DNA of 64,000 bases from Antitrichia curtipendula (GCA_951230915.1 OX579638.1:22028696-22092695), one strand, 5' to 3'; positions 46,063 to 58,893 are shown, numbered from the stretch's first letter. The notes: generated by a model not told the origin, from the sequence alone. A program made the numbers and translations.

Positions 46063-48350
46063 AGCAATAGTCACGGTTGCACTTGTGTACCCTCATTTCA
46101 TGGCTTCAATCGTGTCACATTATGATTCTATTGATTCCATGCCCGTGTTGTAGCTCCATTTCATAGATTTAGTTGTATGGTCTCAAAATTTAATGGCCTT
46201 GTCGTGTCTACTTGTCTCTTAACACCTAATACACCCTGTTAATACATAAATATATACCATCAAATATCATCTAAACCAAGTATCAACTAAGGTTGTCACT
46301 ATAATTTTTAAGATTTTAAAATAGTGTTTTGAAGTGCGTACTCCTTGAACTTTAGTCAAGTCTAACTTCTTAAGATGGATATGACTATAATTCCAAAGGC
46401 TCAAGTTTGAAGACATTTTTACCACATAGAAAAACAATGCGCTCCTCATCATTGGACCTTATGAGAGACATGTGACCTCTCATTTCATAGTGTAATTAAA
46501 ACCATTTTCAAAGGACTTCTCAATTTTAGCCAATTAAAACCTTCAAATTTTTTGCCCCCTTCATCGTTGGATTTGTCAATTATTAATTGTTGAATCATTA
46601 TGCAATCAACAATACAATCTAACCTTTAAAAGGTAATATGTTAGGCATCAATAAAAAAAAGGATGTCCAAGGCTTAACTAAGGGCAACTACATACGTGAG
46701 GCCAAGTCCAAAAAGTAAACACTTTTGAACACTTTCATTGGCCAAGATTGAAGAAGTGGTTCCAAGTTGATCAATAAAAATACTCAGAATTGTTGATTTT
46801 TTTTACTTAATCCAAAGTAAAGCAATTCTCAATTCTTCGAATTGTGTATTTGTGATTTAAATAGGGTTTAGAATAGAGATAAATAAAATTAAGTTGCACT
46901 CTTTATGTAGTTTTTTAGTCATAAGTAGTAGAAAAAAATAGGGCCTCTAGTTTGACTCTGGACATCAATGCAAATATAGGGAAATAAAAAAATCATCTTT
47001 CTATAAAAATATATTAAATTAATTAAAAAATATATATTCACTGTCAATCATATATATAAATTTTTATTTTTTATTTTTTATTTCCATATATTTGTACTAT
47101 TAGCCATAGTCAAATAACCCTTTTGAAGCCCCATTTTTTTCTAATGGATTCTGACTTGTATATTGAGATTGTTGTAGTATTAAATGTCTATCATTCATAA
47201 TAAATAATGGTAGAAGTGTTTTGTTTAGTTCATGCCCAAACAAGTAATTCCTTTAATTGTATGGAATTAAAAAAAGTTCTAAATATATTTTTTACTTTTA
47301 CAATTTAATAAGGTTTAAGGTTTAATACATTTATTTATATTTCATTTTTATTCAACCCACATGAATGGCAATTATGGTTATTTGTTCAATAAAATACCTT
47401 TAATCCTTTGCAATGTAGAATTTAGCATTAAGAATAATGGTTGTGTCTTAGTAATAGAATAGAAGGTGTATTAAAGTGGAGGTAGAGAATATTGGCCCCC
47501 CAATAGATAGCAATTCACTTCCCAAGTGCATCAAAGAAGAATCAATAATTGAAAATAGAGTTGCTCATAAGTTAAGTACAACATCCATGGTCAAATTAGT
47601 TTATGTAAGACTAGTGCATAAATGGTGAAGGAAGCATGGAAAAATCCTTGGTATAATTAAGAAGTTGTGGTGAATAGTCATTAAATAAGTGTCATTTTGT
47701 AAATCCACCACTTTGAATGTTCTTTGTATTTTATCAACATGTAGTGATTTTTTCTTTGTAACCATAAAAATGATCAATCTTGGCTATTTTTTAGACACAT
47801 AACCTCGATAGAAGTCATTTGAAGAGATAAGACAATCTCGAATTGGACAAGGAGAGGCATGTTCTTTTTCATAATGTGGGTTTCTTTTAGCATCATGATG
47901 CCTTTCTTTTCAAACCCTTGATTGAACATGCTTGTCCAAGATTTAACCATCCAATATTGAGTTTTTGTCCAATAATGCAAAAACACACCCTCATTAAGAG
48001 AAATATTATACTTTATGATTTTACAATACCTAGCCCATTTTATTCATATAAAAAATTGTGCAATAAGAACTTCAACGTGTGATACACCAATACAAAGACA
48101 ATCCGTTTTTCTATAGAAAAACAACAACTAGTGTGCCCTGTGTGATTTTTCCCAGAACCAAAATAATAGTAAAAGTAATTTTTTAATTTTTTAGTTTGTA
48201 GAAACTTTGAAATTCTGTATTTTTATGCATGTCGGTGTGCAACTTATATTTGAATATTATTCACAGGTCATTAGGGTTATTGACTCATGACCTTTGCAGG
48301 AGGGGTTCGTGTTTTGTAAAATGAAAAAAAATGAAAAAGTTACTGTCTAG
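46063..48350. other. AT-rich spacer, nothing recognised
   Basis: No gene or intact repeat was seen. A minus-strand open frame at 47774-47986 has no recognisable product. Confidence 0.45.
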
Positions 48351-49537
48351 GTTCAGGCACTCACTCAGACAGGCTGACTAAAATCACATTAATTTGAACT
48401 GGTTCCGTGTTTGAAGGGAAATTACCGTTTGAAAGCGCCCGCCCGCATAGTTGGACCGGTAACGCGTGCCCATTGCAGACACTACAGAACCGAGAAAAGT
48501 GCACTACAGTACTGTAGTCCTTCACCGGTATCCCAAGTTGTGTCCACCTAAATTTAGAGAGTGGAGGGCCCTGCATTTCCGGGGATACCTACTCAACCGT
48601 GCACGCCATCCACGAATCATCATTCCACTTGGGCCCCATGTCCGCCCACTTGCCAACTCAAGATGATTCCGCCTCCTATGCCCATGATGGATCCATGACA
48701 AAAGACCCATACATACATTCATTCAAACATGCATCCATCATACATCCACATTCAAAGCCTGATGAGCCGCTTCGGCCTCGGCTCCGGCTTCTCTTCCTCC
48801 CAGAGTTGCCCTTTTCCGGGCTCGGATGATTCCATGGACTGCTAATTAGGCAGCCATGGCGCCTGCCACTTCTTCTTCAATTGGCGGTGGTCTCTCTTGA
48901 GTTTCACGCAACTGTTAGGGAGTGAGCGTGTTGCTGAATGTCGGGATAGTGCTGCGTTTGCGTGTTTTTTTGTTCTTTAGTGAAACACATTGAATTTAGC
49001 GATTTCTGCTCCGTTGAGTTTGCATTTGTGGCCTGTTTTGCCTCGGTTAGCCTGCACACGTTCGACTGATTGCATTCGATGTGAGTGCTTTTGTATCATA
49101 CGTGCGCGGCTTTAGGTGTTGTCGAGATCATGTGGTTGCTGTTACCGCATTTTTGTAGTCGGTTGGGACCTATTGGAGGACGGGAGGTGTCGAATTGATG
49201 CATTTTCGTTGTCGGTAGGGGGGTTGAATGATGGCTTGGAGTGTGGTAGGCTGAGTGGTTTAGGCCGTGCGTGTTTACTGTAAGAAGCTCTACGGGTTTC
49301 ACGTGGCTTTTCGGGGGTGCGAGATTGGAGTCGCAGGCATTAGGATGAGCTGCACGTCGCTTGCAGTGCCTTGCTGAAGATGGATGGTGTTGTTTCGAGG
49401 GGTAAGCGATTGGTGTACGGAAGTGAGGGCGCTCGTTCAGATGTGACAGCGTAGGGTTATCGCATCTGGAGAATGAAATTGTTGAAGCAGAGGAAGGGGC
49501 GAGATTTGTGTGAGCGGGTTTAAAGTTTGGCGACACC
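48351..49537 (+). promoter_or_regulatory. Promoter and leader region of the XBAT33-like gene
   Basis: GC content rises from about 48400 up to the start codon at 49538, consistent with a promoter and a long leader. A small palindrome, CTACAGTACTGTAG (48503-48516), lies here. Open frames on both strands reflect the composition. No TATA box was placed with confidence. Confidence 0.4.
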
Positions 49538-52500
49538 ATGGGGAATTCCTTTGGTTGCTCAGCATCCGGGGAGCGGTTGGTATCCGCGGCACGAGATGGA
49601 GATTTGCAGGAAGCACAGGCGCTGTTGGATTGTAACCCTCGCCTGGCGAAGTATTCCACCTTCGGAGTGCGCAACTCGCCCCTGCATTTTTCGGCTATGC
49701 AAGGGCACAATGAGGTGGGTGCTTCTTCTTCCGCTTCCGCAGAAATGGTCACGCTTTGCGTCTGTCTTGTTTAGAATTTCGGTCTTCACCAACGCGAGTC
49801 TTGCACGCTCGCTTTTTGCACACTGGCTGGGATAGCTGATCCAGATTTATGGAACCTGATATGAGAGTTCTACACTTTGTCAAGAAGTTTGAAGAGGATT
49901 CTTCTTTTGTGGTTGTTAACGTCATTTCTTCGAATGTCACTAATTTGCCTGACTTTATCTGAGCTTGTTGAGTTTTGTATCAATGGCTCCGCTGATATTG
50001 TGTCCAGTTTGCTTAGTTGTAATTGCTAATCGAATTGGACTTCGTATGCTCGGATCGGTAAACCGAGTCTTGAACTCTACGCAGCTGTGTTATCTACATT
50101 TAATTTGGGCTCCGAGTAGCCATTTGTTGTATCGGATTGGATCAGGCTACTCATCTTAGCATTCGACTTCTGTTCATTTAGTGGATGGTAGTGTAATTTA
50201 CTATTTTTGAGAATTATGGAATTTTTTACTTCAATTTCATCTTTATGCCATTTTTACTGAAGGCATTATTGCATACTGTTAATTTCTATATATGAACTTG
50301 TTGTCCAGATCGTCACATTGCTTCTGGAGTGTGGAGTGGAAGTCAATACGCGGAACTATTGTGGACAGGTATTTCAGGGTTGTTCTTTGTGAACGAGCTG
50401 CTTAGGCCATATCGCGGTTCTGATCATTAATGTTCATTTCCATGTTCGGAAGCATTCTGCTTCGTGTTGTTTTCCCTTGATCAAATGCTCATTGACATTC
50501 CATGATTTTGTGACTTTGCAGACTGCCCTAATGCAGGCTTGTCGCTATGGTCACTGGGAAGTGGTGCAGACCCTGCTACTCTACCGAGCAAATGTAAGAA
50601 ATTTACAAATTAGCCGCCTAAGCAATTCTGGTCTCTGTTGTCTTTTTAAGAGGCAATGCAGCTGAAGCATATTTCTTGTTCCTATATACATGTACGAGTC
50701 AACTAGTAGCTGCTTTACATTGGTTTTGGAAGAGTTGGAAAACGTAATAATGAGTGGAGGCATATTAGGTAAATTTTTTTTTGAGTCAGTAGAAGTTTGG
50801 CATCGGTTGCTGCTGCTTAATATTTTTCATCGACCAAGGAGTTTTATTTTTTGTAGGACATGAATTGCCTACATATTTTGGAACACTTTTAGCGGAGTAG
50901 GACGGTTAATGTTTTCTCTTCATCCTGCCTTCTTTTGGTCCTCTCGTAAGGGCTGAAGCCATCTTCTCTTAGAGAAACAGTTGGAGATTGAGCGACTCAG
51001 AGCGTGAATGGGCACTACCTTGCGGACTAAAATGATACATCCATGAAGTTTTGTCCTTGAATTTTCCTTCAATTCTACACTTTGTGTTGCAAAATGTACG
51101 ACTCGTCCGTCTGATAGCCCCTCAACGCATGCTCAATTTTTCAATTTAGTTCATCTTTTTGGTCGTCTCTTGAATCTACCATTATTGACTCATTTAGAAA
51201 TATCCTTGTGGGGCTCCCATACTCGTACCGATGCATCTTTGCAGCGAATTGGTGATGCTCCCCTAGGTTTTCTAACATGAGTTTCTAATGCAGATTATGT
51301 TAATTTGGCGGATTTCGAACTTTGTCCGTTATCTTATTGGAAGTTATCCAAATGGAATCCAGTATGGAGTTGAGGTATTAATTGTGGTCCCTACCCATCC
51401 ACTACTTAGCCTCATACAGTCTACAGTGTTTGGGGGGCTAAGTAGTGGATATTAGGGATGCTTTCGTGAAGAATTTTCTGGAATCGTTGAGACTAAGGAG
51501 TGATTGCTTACACTAAGATTCTCAGTAGGAGGTTCTGACCTGAACGAAGGGAAGATAATGTCTATTAGGATGAAGCGTTGTCAGGTTCTGATCATACGTG
51601 ATTACTTCGGTGTACTGTGAATGAAATGAGGGCAGTTGTGGCTAATCATTGTTTTCTAGTGTGCGTTACAAGCATGATCTATTGGCAAACCATAGTTTTT
51701 ACATCGTCAACATTTTGAAAATCCGAATTTTTCATATGCAGGTGAACAGAGCAGACTATTTGAATGGTCGCACTGCTTTACATTTTGCTGCGGTCAGCGG
51801 CCATGCACGATGCATACGCTTGATTGTAGCTGATTATGTGCCCAGTGTTCCTTACTTGTGGAATACTTTGCAGCAACCAGTGAACAGTGATGAATTGGCA
51901 TCCATGAAAAATCACCCGGATCAAAGGTTGGCATTCAACACCATAACCCAACTAGCAATCTTTCTTCGAGTTTATGCCTGACTATATATGTTAGTGAAGC
52001 GTAGATCATGTTGGTTGCACGTGAGTGTCGTTTTGTTTTGTTCCGTCTATTTTCTACCCATTTTTGATAGATTCCATTTGTCTTGCAGTTCGTTAGCGAG
52101 GGTTGTGAACAGAGCAGCTGATGGAGGTATTACATCTCTTCATATGGCTGCTCTAAACAGCCACGCGGAGTGCGTGCAATTGCTATTGGATCTTTGCGCA
52201 AATGTTAACGCTGTCACCATTCAAGATGGCACTACTATTGACTTGATAGGTAATTTGCAGTCTGGAAGCTTGTTGTTGAAAAGTGAACATTCAGGGAAGT
52301 ATGTCGTTTGTGTCTGATTTGGAACGTATGATATTAGTCTTTCAGTTGTCAAGTCTGCTCAACAATAGTTACAGTGTGGTTTGCCAGGAGACCTTTCTTT
52401 ACTTCATTATGTTCGATCTTTTGCCCAAGGATTGCTAACTATGACCTGTGCAAATCCGGGCCTGTGTGGTACCTAACTAAGATAGAAGGGTATTACAGGA

Positions 52501-54315
52501 GCTGGTAGTGCACCGCTGCATTATGCTGCTTGTGGAGGCAGTATACCCTGCTGTCAGGTGACCTCCTCTACCTATGTTTTCCTTTATTTGGTCCTTCTGT
52601 AGCAATATCGACGTACAGTGTTTACAGTTAGATTTATTGTGGATCTCTACTTGTGGGTCTCTGCCAGTCACTCGTGAGATTACGGTGTAACTTTCTGTTG
52701 AATGCAGGCTTTGATTGCGAAAGGGGCAAGCCGGAGTGCAACCAACTGCAACGGGTATGCTCGTTGCTATACCTGTCTTCTTGAAATTGGGTATCAGTTT
52801 TCTATTCAGGCCGTTTTGTCACCAATGAATACTTCAGCTTAGTTACTCTTAAATAGACAGTGGCATCAGTTGCTGTAACTCAGGCGGCTACATCACTGGT
52901 GTGCTTATGGAGATGCTAGCTTCAAATCAAATTTCATTTAAGAGATTTTTGCTGACATGAACGACATCCCAATCTGTGCTAAACGAAGAATATTTGCGAT
53001 TTGATGTCACGTAGATGGACAGCGTTGCAAGTGGCACGATTGTGGCGTCGGTATTGGCTGGAACCTCTTTTGAGTCCCGAATCATCAATTCCTATCCAAC
53101 CTTTCCCACCATCACGCTACCTGGCCCTCCCTCTCTCCAGCATCATGAAGATAGCTAGGTATGCGAGCGTTTGGCATTTCCCTCGTCAATTTCTAAATCA
53201 ATTTGTATTTTATTGTGTCCCTTACCTGTCTAATGGAAACGGAGTTCTTTGAAAACATGTAAGGATATTTTGCCTTGTACGTGATACGAACCATCTATTC
53301 TTCTAGTCGTTCGCAGTGAATGTGCTGTATTATAGTTTACATGTCACTTATTCTTGGAATCATGTTCCATATGGCAGGGATTGTGGTTGGCGAAGTGTTG
53401 ATCCTGCGCCTGTAGACTCTGACCCCTGTTCTGTCTGCTTAGAAAGAAGGTGCACTGTGGCTGCGGAAGGTAACATTTGCCCTTTCTGGTTGCATATCAA
53501 GTGGAATGAAATTTCTTCTTGTGCAATACATGTTGGGAGGGCATTTTATATAGAAACTTCTAGTACGCATTGTTTTTTGGTTTATTCTGGTGCTATGCTG
53601 ATAATCTTGGAGTGATATTTCAGGTTGTGGGCACGAACTTTGCACTCGTTGTGCGCTTTACCTCTGTTCAACCAACATTGTTGCAACTACGACCTCAAGT
53701 CCGCCAGGAGCTATTCCCTGTCCACTTTGCAGGCATGGCATTATATCATTCGTGAAACTGCCGACTACCATGTCACTTAAGGATCTTGCAAAAGTGAACT
53801 TAGCATCTCTTACCCTTTGTACAACATGCACCATGGAAATCTCAGAGCCAAATTCTGCAAGGTCCCTTCTCCAGAAGAGTGAGAACAGAGGTGGTTGCAG
53901 AGTATCGCCGCTTTCCACGCACTCTTTAAGGTTGACTTGCCCTGGCTTCGCCTCTCTCAATTGTCCAGGAGGCTTCGGTTCCAATGATGAGGAGAACGGT
54001 TGCACCTCACCTGCTGTGACGTGCGGCTTTGCAAGATCCGATTCCCGGTCAGAAGTTAGAACTGGTGACTCAACGACCATTGAAACCCTTGCTTGGCCGG
54101 CACCTTCAAGGGCGTCGATGCTAATAACGACTCCCGGGGGAGCGGTTAATCCTTCTCCTATTCAGCCCCACAATCATGATATTGAAGTGCCGTCTTCTTC
54201 AAAGCCTACATCCACTCGAGACTTTGGCTCCCCGAAGAAGGTGCCTACCATGAGGTGGTTAAGAAAACCATTTCGATGGAGCAACTACGCTAGCTTGCGG
54301 TCACATAAGGATTAG
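49538..54315 (+). CDS. XBAT33: XB3-family ankyrin-repeat RING E3 ubiquitin ligase (XBAT33-like), 10 exons
   Basis: Proteins of this family recruit substrates through ankyrin repeats and ubiquitinate them through a RING domain; relatives act in immunity and hormone signalling. Exons: 49538-49714, 50309-50368, 50522-50593, 51742-51926, 52089-52249, 52499-52557, 52708-52754, 53015-53158, 53378-53469 and 53624-54315. GT-AG phases agree throughout, giving 562 residues. The N-terminus [20 protein letters not shown] starts with a likely N-myristoylation signal (MG..S), as in XBAT33. Ankyrin repeats span about residues 10-270 (for example [47 protein letters not shown]). The C3HC4 RING ligands are C319, C322, C334, H336, C339, C342, C365 and C368. 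The last exon encodes a serine/proline-rich tail of about 190 residues without known domains. An insert after ADYVPS (exon 4) is variable in the family. Confidence 0.95.
51397..51450. repeat. Small perfect hairpin in XBAT33-like intron 3
   Basis: ATCCACTACTTAGCC (51397-51411) and GGCTAAGTAGTGGAT (51436-51450) are perfect inverted repeats round a 24-bp loop. Flanking TCCCTA and TAGGGA extend it. Confidence 0.75.
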
Positions 54316-54739
54316 TTACAGGTACAAACCACTTGTTTATCGCGTGTTCTCATTCTTTTGTATAGGTGAGAGTCGACAGCTCAAAGGCAACCCATTATTT
54401 GCCTGAATGTCGAATGGAACGGTATCCTGCGTTGCCATGACCAAGACCATTCTTGTATCATCAATGCTTCTCGAGCTGACGTTCACTTTGTCACCTCGAC
54501 ATCTCGAAGAATATTATGGCTATCAGGTGAAGGCAGTGGGATAACCATTTTCCTGAACAAGTATCTTGTCTCTACTTGACACTCAGAATTTGCAAGTAGT
54601 GAATCCTGATATGTTGCATGTTCATGTGGATACATGGACCCGAATTGCACATACAAATTGTACAATGTGTTATACTATTGGCTTCTCAAACTTGTATTGG
54701 TTTGTCTTCCCCACATTATTTGTTTTCTTGAATGGATCC
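54316..54739 (+). other. 3' flank of the XBAT33-like gene
   Basis: This is the likely 3'UTR and downstream sequence. No clear polyadenylation signal or second gene. Confidence 0.4.
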
Positions 54740-54982
54740 CTGAGTACTAACTTACTATGCTGGTTAGAGAAAATTTCTCAAATTTCCACTGTAGATTGTA
54801 AGATATTAGCGTTCAAAGTGACAATTTTTGTGTTTGGGCCCTGCAAAAAATAGGACAGCTGCACTTTACAAGGTCACATTTGTATGAAAAAATGTTCAAA
54901 ATGGTGGTGGTTCTTTGGATTCATTCTTCATGTCAAGTTGGTTACATGCTTGAAAATTTCAGATTGGATCATTTGGAATTGT

Positions 54983-56238
54983 AAAACATATAGGAAAGCT
55001 CCAACAAGCTCTCAGGGACTCTCTCTTGGACTCAGGCAGAGCGGCATGTTTTAACCCCTAAAGTTTCGTGACTATGTTTTCACTGAAAACGTTCAAGAAC
55101 TGCCATTTTTAGTACAAGTACCAAATTTTTGAAAAAAACGTTTTTTTGACTCATGTAACCGTAGGATCTTGTAGTATGCTGACTTGAGAATATGTGGTAA
55201 AAATTTCAGAAATTTTCACCATATGGATAGCAAGATATAAGCTCAATTTTTTATGAAAAAATGTCCAAAATGGTGGTGCTACTTTGGATTCTTTTTCCTA
55301 AACAAGTTGGCTACATGCTTGAAAAATTTCACATCATTTGGAATTGTACAACGTATAGGAAAAAAATAGTAAGTAGAATGAAGTAGAGAATGATTCAAAA
55401 TACTAAATTGTTAAGAACTTAGGTATGAAATTGAAAAATGCCAATTCCAATGGTTGAAATGTTGTATTAAACAATCTACATCCTATGATTTTATTTTTTT
55501 CAAAAAATATTGAAAATTGAGTAAGATAAGAGACTTCAAAGTTTATTTTTAGAGTAGAGATTCCAAAACTGCCCGCAAACTAAAACTCCTCATAACTTTT
55601 GACTCATTGGTCAAAATGGAATGATTAAAAGCTTTCCACATATAGATAACTCTAGAAAACCAGTTTCAAATTTTTGTTTCTGAAAAAAGTGATTTTTTTT
55701 TATCTGCCCGGACTGCCCGGCCGAGAAAAAAAGTAACATATTAGGCCATAACTTTTGACTCGTATTTCCAAATGTCATAAAATTTAGTTCAAATGAAAGG
55801 TACTCCTCGTCCACAACTTCTATTAAAGTTTCAACCTCAAACTTGTAAATCTCTGGCCACATGTACCTGCCCAATTTTTTTATGTTGCCAAATTTTGCAG
55901 GCTGGTCCTTTAGGGGTTAAAGCCCAAAGGTCGTCTAAGCTCAATCCTCACCAAGCGCCTTCCATTTGGCTCAAATTTGATAACATTTGGTTCCGCTCCA
56001 AGTTGTTAGCCTTGAGGGAGGGTAACATTATTAAGTGGCAAGGGTGTAGTCCTCCTGGTTGTAGTTTTTTCTAAGGTTTCCGCTCCCTCTTTTTTTTGTT
56101 TCCTTTTGTTCTTATTCTCTTCATTTGTCTAGCCTCCCCGCTTGGTTGTCTTGTAATGTTTTGTTTTTTTTAATGCAGTGGGTTTCCCATTTGTTCAAAA
56201 AAAACAAATAAAAACAAAAAAACAAAACATATAGGAAA
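54983..56238 (+). mobile_element. LINE-like retroposon 3' end with a 15-bp target duplication
   Basis: The inserted DNA is 54998-56223. A perfect 15-bp direct repeat, AAAACATATAGGAAA, borders it at 54983-54997 and 56224-56238. The right end has an A-rich tail (from about 56197). Removing the DNA transposon 55051-55920 leaves about 350 bp, whose end (TTTCCCATTTGTTC then As) resembles the 3' ends of plant LINEs. It is 5'-truncated, as is usual. There is no reverse transcriptase segment long enough to confirm the class. Confidence 0.75.
55051..55920 (+). mobile_element. TTAA-bounded TIR element, family 1 (870 bp), inside the retroposon
   Basis: It begins TTAACCCCTAAAG and ends CTTTAGGGGTTAA, perfect inverted repeats with TTAA at both edges. 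Because it interrupts a retroposon, the flanks show what was there before: removing the element together with one TTAA leaves continuous sequence. That supports duplication of TTAA on insertion. It is non-coding. Confidence 0.88.
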
Positions 56239-56779
56239 AAATAGTAAGTAGAAAGAAGTAGAAAATGATTCAAAATACTAAATTAAAAAATTTCAATCCC
56301 AATTGTTAAGATGTTGTAATAAACAATTCTAAACCTAATGTTTTTATTTTTTTTCCAAAATATTGAAAATTGAGTTAAGTAAAGGACTTCAAAATGTATC
56401 TTAGAGTATAAATTTCATAAATACCCGCAAATTACTTGCAAACTAAAACTCTTATAACTTTCATTTCATTAATCAAAATGAAAAGACATATACCTAAATA
56501 TAAATTGAGAGAACCAATTTCAAATTTTTATTTATTAAACAAATGATTTTAAAAAAAATTGTTTTTATTGTCCAAATTGCCCGCACTTCATTGAAAACTA
56601 CATTCCTTACAATAACTTTTTAACCATGTAGTCAAAAATTATAAAAATTGTTGGTCTGAAGGATACTCTATGGGCACATGTTGTGCGGAAATTTCAAAGA
56701 AAAAAACCAAAAACTCCATTTGTAGTGAGCTACCCCAAATTGTTGTGTTGTCAAAAAACACAATTTAGCAGTTTACGTG

Positions 56780-57704
56780 TTAACCCCTAAAACCCCGAGG
56801 CCTTTTCTCCATCAAAACACACTCAAAACTGCCACTTCTATTGCAAAGAGCAAAAAACTATAAAAATTGTTTTTTTTTGCATATCTAACCGTAGGATCTT
56901 ATACTAGACTAGTATGAGAATGTGTGCAAGAAATTTCAGAAACTTTGAACAAATAATAGATTGCAAAATATTTGCATTCAAAGTGAAGAAAACAAGTTTT
57001 TTTGCACCTTGCTTGATTAGATTTTTGGGCTTTGAACCTATTTAACTTAAATTTTTTGTATTGTTGATTTTGATTTTCTAAGATTATATGTTGAATACTT
57101 CAGTTGAGAATCTAGGAAAAAAAATTCAAGAAAAAAACACTAAATTTTCACTCATTAAAAAATTGTTAAGTAGAAGTAGGTTCAAGATTGAAGGAATAAC
57201 TAAATCGTTAATAGCTTTAAGACAAAATTGAAATACCATAATCCCAACAGTGAGATTGTTCTAGAAAGCAAATTCAACCTTGTCTAAAAAAAAATTCTGA
57301 AAATTGTAAAAATTGCATTAAAAAATGAATCCTAAAAGTTATTTTTTCAAGAAGATGCTTAGATTGCCCGAAAAACTAAGATTGTCCATAACTTTTTCAT
57401 TATTAGTCCAAATAGAATGAATCAAAGCTTCAAATGTAGACAAAAAGACATAGATTTTGAAAAAAATATTTAAGAAATTTATTTTGACTTTCTGTGATTT
57501 TTTTGTGCTGCCCACCAAACTCTATTTTTGGCATAACTTTTTTTCTCGGGCACCAATTGAAATAAAAATTATATATCCACAAAGCTCTCGCAAAACCGCA
57601 CAACCTCAAAAAATCCCCCAAAAATTTTCTACAAATTGAGGTCACAGGAACCTATGCGGACCCAAATTGTCCCCTAAGGGGACAAACAGGGTTTTAGGGG
57701 TTAA
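56780..57704 (+). mobile_element. TTAA-bounded TIR element, family 1 (925 bp)
   Basis: It begins TTAACCCCTAAAACCCCG and ends GGGTTTTAGGGGTTAA, perfect inverted repeats over at least 16 bp. Near the right end is the family palindrome TTGTCCCCTAAGGGGACAA (57668-57686). It is in direct orientation with its neighbours and is non-coding. Confidence 0.88.
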
Positions 57705-57985
57705 ATGCCGGGGTTGTTCAAGGGGGATATCATTATTTTGGGTACCGTATGAATCATTTGTTTAAAAAAACCCAAGGGCACTCATGTATTCCGAGAAGTT
57801 CAAACTCATGTTTGGAGTTCAACCTTTTGTGCAAGACCTCCCCTTTTCACACAAAATTCTACATATGAACATTTGCACTTCCTCCTTACATAGAAGTATT
57901 CTTTGTCATCCATCTAACACTTTTAGGTTGTCATGATGGTACAAGGTTACTTTGTTTGACTTTTGTGGGTGTGAACTTAGGAAGT

Positions 57986-58893
57986 TTAACCCCTAAAGGA
58001 CCAAGGCCATATTTCTGCCAAAAAACACTCAAAACTGCCATTTCTATAGCAAAGAGTAAAAAAAATTGAAAATTGTTTTTTTTTCACATCTAACTGTAGG
58101 ATCTTATACCTAACTAGTATAAGAATGTGTGGAAAAAATTTCAGAATTTTTGACCGCACAGATTGCAAGATATCTGCGTCTAAAGTGAAAAAAACAAGTA
58201 TTTCAGCACATTGCGGGACTAGATTTTATGACTTTGAACATTTTTAACTTAAATGTTTTGCACTACAGAGTTTTGAGCTTTTAATCTTTATAGTGGAGAA
58301 TTGAGTTGAGAGTCTAGGGGGAAAAAAAATCCAAAAAAACTTTATTTTCATTATTAAAAAATTTATTAAGTAGAAGTAGGTACAAGATAGAAAGAAAATC
58401 TAAAATATTAATATCTTTTATATGGAATTAAAAAGCACTAATCCCAATTCTGAGATTGTTTTAGCAAAAAAAACTAAACCTTGTGGAACTTTTTTTTTTG
58501 AAAAATTATAAAAATTGCATTCAGAAATGAATCCTACAAGTTATTTTTTCAGGAAGATGCTCTAAGTGCCCAAAAAACAAGATTGTCCATAACTTTCTCA
58601 TAACAAAATCTTTCCAGATAGAAAAAAAGATAATCTACAAGAAAAAAAATTAGAAAAAAAAAAAAAAAAATTGCAAATATTTTTTTGCTGCCCCCTGACC
58701 GCTGTTTTGAGCTTATTTGATCATAACTTTTGTTCCCGGGCACTGATTGTGAAAAAAATTATATTCCCAGAAAGCTAATCAATTTTTCTATCTTCAAAAA
58801 GAAATTCAAAAAATAGCAACAAAAATTCAGCCCGCAAGTACTTGCCCGAATCCCGTTTGTCCCCCGAACGGACAATGGTCCTTTAGGGGTTAA
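57986..58893 (+). mobile_element. TTAA-bounded TIR element, family 1 (908 bp)
   Basis: It begins TTAACCCCTAAAGGACCA and ends TGGTCCTTTAGGGGTTAA, perfect inverted repeats over 18 bp. The subterminal palindrome is degraded (TTGTCCCCCGAACGGACAA). The orientation is the same as the two preceding copies. Confidence 0.88.

Larger units (their letters stand above)
54740..56770 (+). mobile_element. Old copy of TTAA family 1, split by a retroposon
   Basis: The left piece 54740-54997 matches the 55200-55370 part of the intact copy. The right piece 56224-56770 picks up exactly where the left stops and matches 55355-55900. The two halves are separated by the insertion 54998-56223. The true ends of this old copy are not preserved. 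Confidence 0.8.

Noticed and set aside
49096..49752. A 218-codon open frame on the minus strand, the longest in the region
   Set aside because: It runs antisense through the promoter and first exon of the XBAT33-like gene. The opposite strand has a clear gene with splice sites, and the composition alone keeps this frame open.
53658..54080. A 140-codon minus-strand open frame
   Set aside because: It is antisense to the last XBAT33 exon, which has matching phase and a RING domain on the plus strand.
55051..55920. PIF/Harbinger assignment for the TTAA elements (3-bp TTA or TAA duplication)
   Set aside because: With TTA or TAA as the duplication the remaining termini become asymmetric at the two ends. 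TTAA (or TA) leaves symmetric ends.
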